DNA of 13,309 nucleotides from CAADGU01 sp964581605 (GTDB taxonomy: Bacteria > Chloroflexota > Anaerolineae > Promineifilales > Promineifilaceae), in contig CAZOPF010000136.1 in assembly GCA_964581605.1 (NCBI GenBank), forward strand, positions 1-13,309. Reading direction: 5' to 3'. Below the pieces are notes generated by a model. It worked only from the letters and a program-made list of their open reading frames with translations, made no database searches and was not told the DNA's origin. Position numbers and translations under genes: made by a program. Positions 7,087 through 12,972 of this stretch are shown here, piece after piece (position 1 is the first letter of the stretch; every line of letters begins with the position of its first letter).

Positions 7087-7992
7087 CTACAACATCGGCA
7101 ACAAATAATCATATGCACTCAACGCCGCTTTGACGCCTTCACCAACGGCGACCAACACCTGCTCCGCGTAAATGTTGGTTACATCACCGGCGGCGAAGAT
7201 GCCGGGCACACTGGTGCGGCTATACGGGTCTACCTTGACGAAGCCACGGCCGTCCAACTCCACCAACCCGGCCACCATGTGCGTATTCGGCCGTAACCCT
7301 TTCTCCACAAACGCCCCGTCCGTTTCCAGCCTCGTTTCCTGGCCCAGCCGATCCTTGATCACCACCGTATGGCAGTAACCATTACCTTCCACCCGCGCTA
7401 CCTGGTAATGGGGCAGGATGGTGACGTTGGCAGCCATCTGTAACTTCTGCCCCAACGGCGTGTGCAGCGCCCGTTCCGATGGCCCCACCAGATGCACATG
7501 ATGCGCCACCGTCGCCAGTTCCGCCGCCGAACGCAGCGCCAGTTCGTCTTCGCCAATCACCACCGCATCTTTATCAATAAACAGCGGTGCGTAGCTAAGA
7601 GCCGAATAACACAGCCCTTTGGACAGGTACTCCCGCTCGCCGGGCACATTCAGCCACTCCTGCCGCGTGCCGGTTGCCAGAATGATCGCTCGCGCTTCCA
7701 ACTCGCTGCCATTCATCGTGCGCACAACAAAACCATCCGTCGTTTTCTGCACCTGCTCCACCCGCTCCATCAGCCGGGTAAAATGCAGATATTCCAGTTC
7801 GCTCTTAAACTTGTTCACCACCTCAATGCCACGAATCACCTGATAACTTTCCACATCCGGCAAGTTAAGGTGATAGTTCGTCTTGCCGCCCAAATCCTCG
7901 GAAACCAGCAATACGTTCAACCGTTTACGAATGGCATAAATGGCCGCCGTCAAGCCCGCCGGCCCACCACCAATCACAATTAAATCGTACAT
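7087..7992 (-). CDS. Thioredoxin-reductase-like FAD flavoprotein lacking CxxC and the NADPH motif
   Basis: The 301-residue protein has the thioredoxin reductase fold signatures for FAD: VIGGGPAGLTAA (6-17), ILATGT (104-109) and GIFAAGDV (264-271), followed by QVLVAVGEGVKAA. Where thioredoxin reductase has CATC, this protein reads SALS (130-133), so both redox cysteines are replaced by serine; Cys128 nearby is single. The NADPH-domain motif GGGxSA is GEDELA (147-152), and the HRRxxxR motif for the NADPH phosphate is absent (VGPSERAL). It therefore should not act as a standard NADPH thioredoxin reductase. An electron-transfer role, perhaps ferredoxin-linked or serving MetF next door, is inference. 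A strong AAGGAGG six bases upstream fixes the start at 7992. It sits between the malic enzyme and metF. Automatic annotation would probably name it trxB or NAD(P)/FAD-dependent oxidoreductase. Confidence 0.88.
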   Translation of the reverse strand: MYDLIVIGGGPAGLTAAIYAIRKRLNVLLVSEDLGGKTNYHLNLPDVESYQVIRGIEVVNKFKSELEYLHFTRLMERVEQVQKTTDGFVVRTMNGSELEARAIILATGTRQEWLNVPGEREYLSKGLCYSALSYAPLFIDKDAVVIGEDELALRSAAELATVAHHVHLVGPSERALHTPLGQKLQMAANVTILPHYQVARVEGNGYCHTVVIKDRLGQETRLETDGAFVEKGLRPNTHMVAGLVELDGRGFVKVDPYSRTSVPGIFAAGDVTNIYAEQVLVAVGEGVKAALSAYDYLLPML

Positions 7993-8005
7993 GGCAAACC
8001 TCCTT

Positions 8006-8044
8006 GAGGAGAAATAGTCACTTGCAAAGTGACTATTTCTCCTC
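8006..8044 (-). repeat. Perfect 18-bp hairpin overlapping the malic enzyme stop codon
   Basis: Arms 8006-8021 and 8029-8044 are perfect 16-base reverse complements, and two further T-A pairs close the loop to GCA. The stem contains the malic enzyme stop codon (8035-8033) and ends one base before the AAGGAGG ribosome site of the flavoprotein gene (plus-strand 7999-8005). Its 3' arm ends CUCCUC in the transcript, which could also pair with that ribosome site. It may couple or limit translation of the next gene, or protect mRNA ends. Confidence 0.85.
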
Positions 8045-9397
8045 AGGCACTGGAGCTATAAACCCCTCATCCATCATCATCTGCGTCAGATTGCGGGAAC
8101 GGCCGATCATCATCAGCGCATGTTGGTACAGGTCATCGTAGCTCTTTGTCAGGCGGGCCACGCCTTGCTCCTGCGCCTTCATGCCCACCGCCGCCGCTTC
8201 ACGGGCAAACACCTGCCAATCTTCCATGCTGGGCAGCAACTGTTCGTCGTCCAGATCATCGCCAATAAAATCGGCCAACGCCTCGGCCGCCGCAAAACAC
8301 ATCTCGTCCGTAATCGTCTTCGCCCGCACATCCAGCGCCCCTCGGAAAATGCCGGGGAAACCAAGCGAGTTATTCACCTGGTTCGGGAAGTCTGACCGGC
8401 CGGTGGCCACAATGCGCGCCCCCGCTTCCAGCGCCTCCCAGGGCCAGATTTCTGGCACCGGATTGGCGCAGGCAAAAACGATAGCATCCTGGTTCATGCG
8501 TTCCACCCACTCCGGCAAAATCGTGCCCGGCCCCGGCGTGGAGAGGGCAATGACCACATCCACCCCTTCCATGGCTTCGGGAATGCCACCCCGGCGCAGG
8601 TCGCCGTTGGTGATCTGGCACAATCGCCATTTGTCCACATACTCGTGGCGGCGCATTTCCAGGTCGCGCCGGTGCGGCCCCAGGATGCCCTTGCTGTCTA
8701 CCATCGTACATTTCGTCGGGTCAGCGCCCCAGCCAAAGATGAGGCGCGAGCAGGCCACATTGGAAGCGCCACTGCCCACAAAGGCAATGCTCACATCCTC
8801 CATGCGTTTGCCCACCAGCTTGAGCGCATTTATCAACCCGGCCAGGGTGACGGTGGCCGTACCTTGCTGGTCATCGTGCCAGATGGGGATTTCCGCCTTT
8901 TCGCGCAGGGTGTCCAGAATGCGGAAACATTTGGGTTGGGAGATGTCTTCCAGGTTGACGCCGCCAAACGCCGGTTGCAGCATCAGCACCGTTTCGATGA
9001 TTTTGTCCGGGTCTTTGGTGTCTAACATGATGGCTACGCCATCTACGCCGCCCAGATATTTGTAGAGCAGGGCTTTGCCCTCCATCACCGGCAGCCCAGC
9101 TTTGGGGCCGATGTCGCCCAGCCCTAATACCCGTGTGCCATCGCTGACGACGGCGACGGTATTCCATTTGTTGGTATAGTCAAACACGCGCTCTGGCTCG
9201 GCCTGAATCGCCTTGCACGGGGCGGCCACGCCGGGTGTGTACCAGATAGAAAAATCGTTCAGATCACGCACGGCGCATTTGAGCGCCATCTCTACTTTGC
9301 CCCGATAAAACGGGTGCAGCATCATGGCGTCGGCCGACGGTTTCTGCGCTTTTTTGAGCAGTTCGTCCACGTCAACGCGCTTCTTATCGGCGAACAT
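8033..9397 (-). CDS. Malic enzyme (malate dehydrogenase, oxaloacetate-decarboxylating)
   Basis: It converts malate to pyruvate and CO2 while reducing NAD(P)+. Motifs across the 454 residues are SIWYTPGVAAPC (50-61) with the catalytic Tyr53, VSDGTRVLGLGDIGPKAGLP (84-103), VMEGKALLYK (104-113) with catalytic Lys108, GGVNLEDI (145-152) and WHDDQQGTATVTLAGL (173-188) with the metal aspartates. The nucleotide-binding motif VGSGASNVA lies at 208-216, and the C-terminal part holds ANPVPEI and SDFPNQVNNSLGFPG. The length fits the short bacterial enzyme without the phosphotransacetylase extension of MaeB. NAD versus NADP preference cannot be read safely. AAAGGAGG five bases upstream sets the start. 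Its place between acsE and metF suggests it feeds reducing power or pyruvate/CO2 balance to the pathway; this is inference. Confidence 0.95.
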   Translation of the reverse strand: MFADKKRVDVDELLKKAQKPSADAMMLHPFYRGKVEMALKCAVRDLNDFSIWYTPGVAAPCKAIQAEPERVFDYTNKWNTVAVVSDGTRVLGLGDIGPKAGLPVMEGKALLYKYLGGVDGVAIMLDTKDPDKIIETVLMLQPAFGGVNLEDISQPKCFRILDTLREKAEIPIWHDDQQGTATVTLAGLINALKLVGKRMEDVSIAFVGSGASNVACSRLIFGWGADPTKCTMVDSKGILGPHRRDLEMRRHEYVDKWRLCQITNGDLRRGGIPEAMEGVDVVIALSTPGPGTILPEWVERMNQDAIVFACANPVPEIWPWEALEAGARIVATGRSDFPNQVNNSLGFPGIFRGALDVRAKTITDEMCFAAAEALADFIGDDLDDEQLLPSMEDWQVFAREAAAVGMKAQEQGVARLTKSYDDLYQHALMMIGRSRNLTQMMMDEGFIAPVPEEK

Positions 9398-9415
9398 ATG
9401 GACCTCCTTTCAGGT

Positions 9416-9442
9416 CAAAGGGCGGAAGAATGGCGCACTTTG
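9416..9442 (-). repeat. Short imperfect hairpin between acsE and the malic enzyme gene
   Basis: Arms 9416-9424 and 9434-9442 match at eight of nine positions around a 9-base loop. It begins two bases after the acsE stop codon (9447-9445) and lies just before the malic enzyme ribosome site. It is the weakest of the six intercistronic inverted repeats and on its own could be chance. Confidence 0.4.
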
Positions 9443-9444
9443 GC

Positions 9445-10380
9445 CTAAGCAAATGCCTCTTGTTGTAAATAGGCATCGGCATAAATGACTTTGTTCAATA
9501 AAATTTCCACCGTTTTCCAGATAGCGGCCTGTTCCGGGTCGTAGAGGTCTACGTCGTGGATGGTTGGCTCTTCCATGTTGGCGATGTGGTCGTGGATGGC
9601 GAGGTAGAGGCGATTTACGGCCGTGCCCCCATCCCGTTCCTCAATCACCCGCACCACCTCCTTCAACTGCTCGTCAAAGGGGTCGGCGATCATCATGTGC
9701 AGCCCCACGCCCATGAGCATGGCGCCGTACACCCGGTTGATCAGCGGCCGATTCTCACGGGGCACGGCATTGGACACATTGGACAGCCCCACGGAAATAG
9801 GCGGCGGCGGATCCCAGGCAAACTGCAAGGTACGCACTGCTTCAATCAGGTGCGGGCAGTATTCCTGACAGCCGGAAACCGTCAGCACCAGCGGGTCAAT
9901 AATCAGGTCGCTGATGGGGAAATCAATCTCCAGAGCGCGGGGGATGAGCGATTCCAGGGCGATGTTAACCCGTTCATCGGCGGCCACCGGGATGCCGCTT
10001 TTGCCCATCGTCAGGGCGATGAGACGGGTGTTGTACTGTTTGGCGACCAGAGGTACTTTTTCCAGCCGTTCCGGTTCGGCCGAGGTGGAGTTGATGATGG
10101 GCTGCGCTTTTGTCACCTTTTTCAGCCCGGCTTCAATGCCCACGATGTTGGTGCTGTCGAAACAGAGCGGCACATCCACCACTTCTTCCATCAGTCCCAC
10201 CATCCAGGGGAAAATCTCCTCGCCATCGGCTTTGCGCGGCCCCAGGTTCAGGTCGAGCGCATTGGCCCCCGCCGCCACCTGCCGCACCGCCAAATCTTGA
10301 AAGAAACGGCCGTTCCGCTCCTTGATCGCCTCTTTGACGCTGGCCGAAATAATGTGTATGTTTTCGCCGATGATGTACAT
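9445..10380 (-). CDS. acsE: 5-methyltetrahydrofolate:corrinoid/iron-sulfur protein methyltransferase AcsE
   Basis: MeTr transfers the methyl group of methyl-H4folate to the cobalt of the corrinoid/iron-sulfur protein (AcsCD). The 311-residue protein follows the pterin-binding TIM barrel of Moorella AcsE: MYIIGENIH, AGANALDLNLGP (37-48), CFDSTN (73-78) with Asp75, IINSTS (95-100) with Asn97, LTMGKSGIP (123-131), LIIDPLVL (159-166) with Asp162, and VGLSNVSNAVPRENRPLINR (197-216) with Asn201. The end, TVEILLNKVIYADAYL, also matches. About 45-50 residues at roughly 242-287, between DPFDEQLKE and the last helix, are absent from the 262-residue Moorella enzyme as I recall it. The ATG at 10380 is chosen because homology starts there and AAAGGAGA precedes it; the longer open frame to 10563 overlaps acsV and is not needed. 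Between acsV and the malic enzyme gene. Confidence 0.93.
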   Translation of the reverse strand: MYIIGENIHIISASVKEAIKERNGRFFQDLAVRQVAAGANALDLNLGPRKADGEEIFPWMVGLMEEVVDVPLCFDSTNIVGIEAGLKKVTKAQPIINSTSAEPERLEKVPLVAKQYNTRLIALTMGKSGIPVAADERVNIALESLIPRALEIDFPISDLIIDPLVLTVSGCQEYCPHLIEAVRTLQFAWDPPPPISVGLSNVSNAVPRENRPLINRVYGAMLMGVGLHMMIADPFDEQLKEVVRVIEERDGGTAVNRLYLAIHDHIANMEEPTIHDVDLYDPEQAAIWKTVEILLNKVIYADAYLQQEAFA

Positions 10381-10398
10381 AGCTTTCTCCTTTGGGAA

Positions 10399-10460
10399 GA
10401 TTGGAGATTGGAGATTGGAGATTACCAATCTCCAATCTCTAATCTCCTGATCTCTCCATC
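10399..10460. repeat. Heptamer-period inverted repeat, GAGATTG type (element D)
   Basis: Tandem GATTGGA units (10399-10423) face their reverse complements (10427-10450). Arms 10411-10423 and 10427-10439 pair perfectly over 13 bases around a 3-base loop. The element fills the gap between acsV and acsE, overlaps the acsV stop codon (10441-10439) and runs into the last codons of acsV, where it encodes the acidic/methionine-rich tail. Confidence 0.85.
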
Positions 10461-12403
10461 TCCATCTCCTGCGCCACCGACGGAAACCGGTTGATTTCCG
10501 TGTGTGGCAGGAACAGGGCCGAGGTAAACGCCTCATAAAAACTGTTATCAGCTGAAAGTTCAATGTAGGTCATGCGGGCGGCAATGTCGCGGATACGTTG
10601 TTGGGCGGTCTGGCTGAGTAAGGCGTCATATGCGCCACGCACGGCCGTATTCCCCAAAAACTTAAAATTCTCCCAGGGCTTATCCGGCAGCAGCCCAATC
10701 TGGATGCCCTTCTCCACGTTGATGTACTTGCCAAATGAGCCACCAATCAATACCTGTTCCACACTATCCAATGGCACACCCACGCGCTCGGCCAGCACGG
10801 CCATCCCGGCGTACACGGCCGCTTTGGCCCGGATGAGATTGTCAATATCCACATGGGTGAGGGCGATGTCACGGCCGTGCCACGTCTCGTTTGCCCAGGC
10901 CACCACATATTCAGGCCCATTCTCTCCCTGGCGGACGCGGTTCGTGCCCCAATGCTGGTTCAAATGGCCGCCCTTATCAATCACCCCAGTCAGGAATAGT
11001 TCCGCCAGCAGGGAGATGAGGCCGCTGCCACACAGGCCGCGTGGTTTTTCATTGCCAATGACGCGCCAGGTAGGTTCAGCGGTACGGCCGTCAATCCACA
11101 CCTCTTCTATCGCTCCTCTTGTAGCCCGCATTCCGTCTTGTACGCCCGCCCCTTCAAAGGCCGGCCCGGCCGAGCAGGCGCACGTCACCAGCCAGTCACG
11201 GCCGCCCAACACCATCTCGCCGTTGGTGCCAATGTCCAGGAATAAACTTGCCGCCAGTGCGTCATCCAGCCCGGATGACAGCACCCCGGCCGTAATGTCC
11301 GCGCCCACGTAGCTGGCAACACCCGGCAGGCAAACCACCGCCGCTTCCGGGTGAATGTCCAGGCCAATTTCCTGGGCGGTAAAGGTGGGTGGGTGGTTCA
11401 CGGCCGTGACAAATGGACTCAAGCGGATACTCTCCGCCGGAACCCCCAGCAACAGGTGCATCATCACGCTGTTGCCGACGATGGTGGCCTTCACCACCTG
11501 CCGCGAACCCGGCTCGCCACTTGCCACCTGCAACCTGCCACTCCCCCTCTGCACCACCCGCTCAATCAACGTATTGATACTCTGCAACACCAACTGCCGC
11601 AGTTCCGCCTGCCCGTTGTTTTTGCTGGCAAAAATGACGCGGGAAATCACATCCTCGCCGCAGCGTATCTGGCGGTTATATTCAGCCGCCTGCGCCAGCA
11701 CCTCGCCGCTCAACAAATCCACCAGCCAGACGGTGACGGTAGTCGTGCCAATGTCAATAGCCAGTCCCAGGAGAGGCGTTTCTGTGTGGCCGGGCAGGAG
11801 GGTGAGCAGGGTGGCCGTATTTCGTAATCCGTTATCCGTATTCAGGACGGCCGTAACCCGCCACTCTCCCGCCCGTAAGATAGAGCCAATCTGCCGCAGC
11901 AGCGGTAGCGAAATGTGCAGATTTTCGAGGCCGGTTGGGATGCGGGTGGCAAGTTCTTGCCGCACGGCCGTTTGCAGGCGGCTCCAATCATCCCGTTGAT
12001 CATCCAGACTTGGCGGCGGCAGCGTCAGATAAAGGCGGCGGATCGTCTGGTCACGCTGCGGGTCATAACCCAGGGGCACAGTCACTTCGACGGCCGTGCG
12101 ATCCGTCGTCAGGGCGCGTTCCAATGTCTCTTGCATGGGCACACAGACCTGGGCATCCCCTTCCACCACCGTCTGACAGGCCAGGGCATAACCCGCCGCC
12201 ACATCGGCCGCCGACAACCGCAGCGTACTGCGCCGCCGCACGCCGCCATTTTGTATCTGCACCGCACAACGGCCGCAGCGCCCCTGCCCACCACACGGCT
12301 GGGCAATCTGCACCCCGGCACGCACGGCCGCTTCCGTCAGCAATGTTCCCCCCGCCACCTGAACCGGGCCAAACCCGTCGAATAAAACGGTAAATTCGGC
12401 CAT
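10439..12403 (-). CDS. acsV: Reductive activator of corrinoid/iron-sulfur protein (RACo, AcsV), ASKHA ATPase with N-terminal 2Fe-2S domain
   Basis: RACo uses ATP to reduce inactive Co(II) corrinoid protein back to active Co(I). Of 654 residues, the first ~90 form a plant-type [2Fe-2S] ferredoxin domain with ligands Cys37, Cys43, Cys46 (CGGQGRCGRC) and Cys76 (ALACQT). A linker/middle domain leads to the ASKHA (DUF4445-type) ATPase: LAIDIGTTTVTVWLVDL (214-230), TIVGNSVMMHLLLG (307-320), FLDIGTNGEMVLGG (388-401), CSAGPAFEGAG (410-420), RGLCGSGLI (455-463) and VLIGGSFGKYINVEKG (551-566). The N-terminal 2Fe-2S domain separates it from RamA-type activators. Homology supports the ATG at 12403, which lacks a ribosome site. 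An upstream TTG at 12460 has GAGGA at good spacing and would add 19 residues encoded by repeat DNA. A heptamer repeat encodes residues 288-296. It lies between the CoA-binding gene and acsE. Confidence 0.92.
   Translation of the reverse strand: MAEFTVLFDGFGPVQVAGGTLLTEAAVRAGVQIAQPCGGQGRCGRCAVQIQNGGVRRRSTLRLSAADVAAGYALACQTVVEGDAQVCVPMQETLERALTTDRTAVEVTVPLGYDPQRDQTIRRLYLTLPPPSLDDQRDDWSRLQTAVRQELATRIPTGLENLHISLPLLRQIGSILRAGEWRVTAVLNTDNGLRNTATLLTLLPGHTETPLLGLAIDIGTTTVTVWLVDLLSGEVLAQAAEYNRQIRCGEDVISRVIFASKNNGQAELRQLVLQSINTLIERVVQRGSGRLQVASGEPGSRQVVKATIVGNSVMMHLLLGVPAESIRLSPFVTAVNHPPTFTAQEIGLDIHPEAAVVCLPGVASYVGADITAGVLSSGLDDALAASLFLDIGTNGEMVLGGRDWLVTCACSAGPAFEGAGVQDGMRATRGAIEEVWIDGRTAEPTWRVIGNEKPRGLCGSGLISLLAELFLTGVIDKGGHLNQHWGTNRVRQGENGPEYVVAWANETWHGRDIALTHVDIDNLIRAKAAVYAGMAVLAERVGVPLDSVEQVLIGGSFGKYINVEKGIQIGLLPDKPWENFKFLGNTAVRGAYDALLSQTAQQRIRDIAARMTYIELSADNSFYEAFTSALFLPHTEINRFPSVAQEMEMERSGD
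11515..11542. repeat. Four tandem heptamers (TGCCACC type) inside acsV
   Basis: The units are CGCCACT, TGCCACC, TGCAACC and TGCCACT, in perfect 7-base register. They lie within the acsV reading frame and encode the extra-looking segment S288-G296 (SGRLQVASG) between the helix ending NTLIERVVQ and the strand KATIVGN. The frame is kept. Confidence 0.8.
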
Positions 12404-12404
12404 A

Positions 12405-12466
12405 TGGGGTAGTTGGGTAATTGGGTAATTGGGTAATTGCACAATTACCCAATTACCCAATTACTT
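12405..12466. repeat. Perfect 23-bp palindrome of GTAATTG heptamers (element E)
   Basis: Three tandem GGGTAATT-type units (12412-12439) and their reverse complements (12442-12464) form perfect 23-base arms at 12417-12439 and 12442-12464 with a 2-base loop. The element fills the gap between the CoA-binding gene stop (12471-12469) and the acsV ATG (12403). It should form a strong cruciform or mRNA hairpin, although the stem is AT-rich. Confidence 0.92.
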
Positions 12467-12468
12467 CC

Positions 12469-12933
12469 TCAAGCCGGCAGCCTGCCCATTGCGCCCAAAA
12501 CCCATTTCATGCACTTGTGACCAAAGTCGAAGAACATCAAAGGGCAGCCGCCGTCAATGACGACGATATTATTTTCACGGCACACGGCCGTCGCCTTTTC
12601 CGATACGCTCGTGCCGCCGAAGGTATTATTGTGCATCCACACACGCGGCACATGGGCGGCCACACAATCCTGCACCACCTGTTCCGTCACCGCCGGGCTG
12701 GTGACAATCATCATACCATCTACCCCGCCGGGCACCGCCTGCACGTTCGGGTAACAGGGGTCACCCCCAGGTGTGACCGTCATGTGGGGGTTGATGGCAA
12801 ACACCTCATACCCCTTATTGCGAAAAGCTTTGTAAATCAGGTTTGCCGTCTGCTTCTCATCCCGTGAGACACCGGCAAAGGCAATCCGCTTTTGTGAAAG
12901 AAATTCATTGGCTAATTCGTTAAAGTTGCTCAT
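12469..12933 (-). CDS. Small CoA-binding-domain protein (YccU-like)
   Basis: A 154-residue single-domain Rossmann protein of the CoA_binding_2 type. The first beta-alpha-beta unit reads IAFAGVSRDEKQTANLIYKAF (17-37), then GYEVFAINP (41-49) and CYPNVQAVPGGVDGMMIVTSP (60-80). Next come the helix region VVQDCVAAHVPRVWMHNNTFG and the C-terminal CPLMFFDFGHKCMKWVLG (130-147), typical of the family end. These proteins resemble the CoA-binding domain of ADP-forming acyl-CoA synthetases, but no ligase or ATP-grasp domain is present. Function is not known. Its position between acsC and acsV hints at a link with acetyl-CoA synthesis. GGAAAGG just before the ATG serves as ribosome site. Cys130 and Cys141 are visible but their role is unclear. 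Confidence 0.88.
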   Translation of the reverse strand: MSNFNELANEFLSQKRIAFAGVSRDEKQTANLIYKAFRNKGYEVFAINPHMTVTPGGDPCYPNVQAVPGGVDGMMIVTSPAVTEQVVQDCVAAHVPRVWMHNNTFGGTSVSEKATAVCRENNIVVIDGGCPLMFFDFGHKCMKWVLGAMGRLPA

Positions 12934-12943
12934 AGCCCTTTCC

Positions 12944-12972
12944 CGTAACGCGATTTGGCAAATCGCATTACG
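12944..12972 (-). repeat. Intercistronic hairpin overlapping the acsC stop codon
   Basis: Arms 12944-12957 and 12959-12972 match at 13 of 14 positions around a single central base, so the real loop opens to about five bases. The stem includes the acsC stop codon (12970-12968) and directly abuts the GGAAAGG ribosome site of the CoA-binding gene (plus-strand 12937-12943). The arrangement is the same as at 8006-8044. Confidence 0.72.

Noticed and set aside
8181..9065. Plus-strand open frame of 294 codons opposite the malic enzyme gene
   Set aside because: Antisense shadow; the malic enzyme motifs on the minus strand are unambiguous and this frame has Ser/Pro/Arg-rich sequence without a recognisable fold.
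7254..9616. Gap of about 2.4 kb with no exact ACGGCCGT, covering the malic enzyme gene
   Set aside because: Considered as a sign of recent transfer, but near matches occur (8101, 8283, 9334) and a gap this long is not surprising among 27 sites at this mean spacing.
9556..10494. Plus-strand open frame of 312 codons opposite acsE
   Set aside because: Antisense shadow with His/Arg-rich composition and no motif.
10381..10563. 61-residue upstream extension of acsE
   Set aside because: It overlaps the 3' end of acsV and the repeat element, is Arg/Trp-rich and lies before the start of homology. The ATG at 10380 has a good ribosome site.
12405..12466. Palindromic repeats considered as CRISPR or as a rho-independent terminator
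   Set aside because: There are no spacers and the period is seven bases. The stem is AT-rich and no T tract follows, and downstream genes belong to the same pathway.
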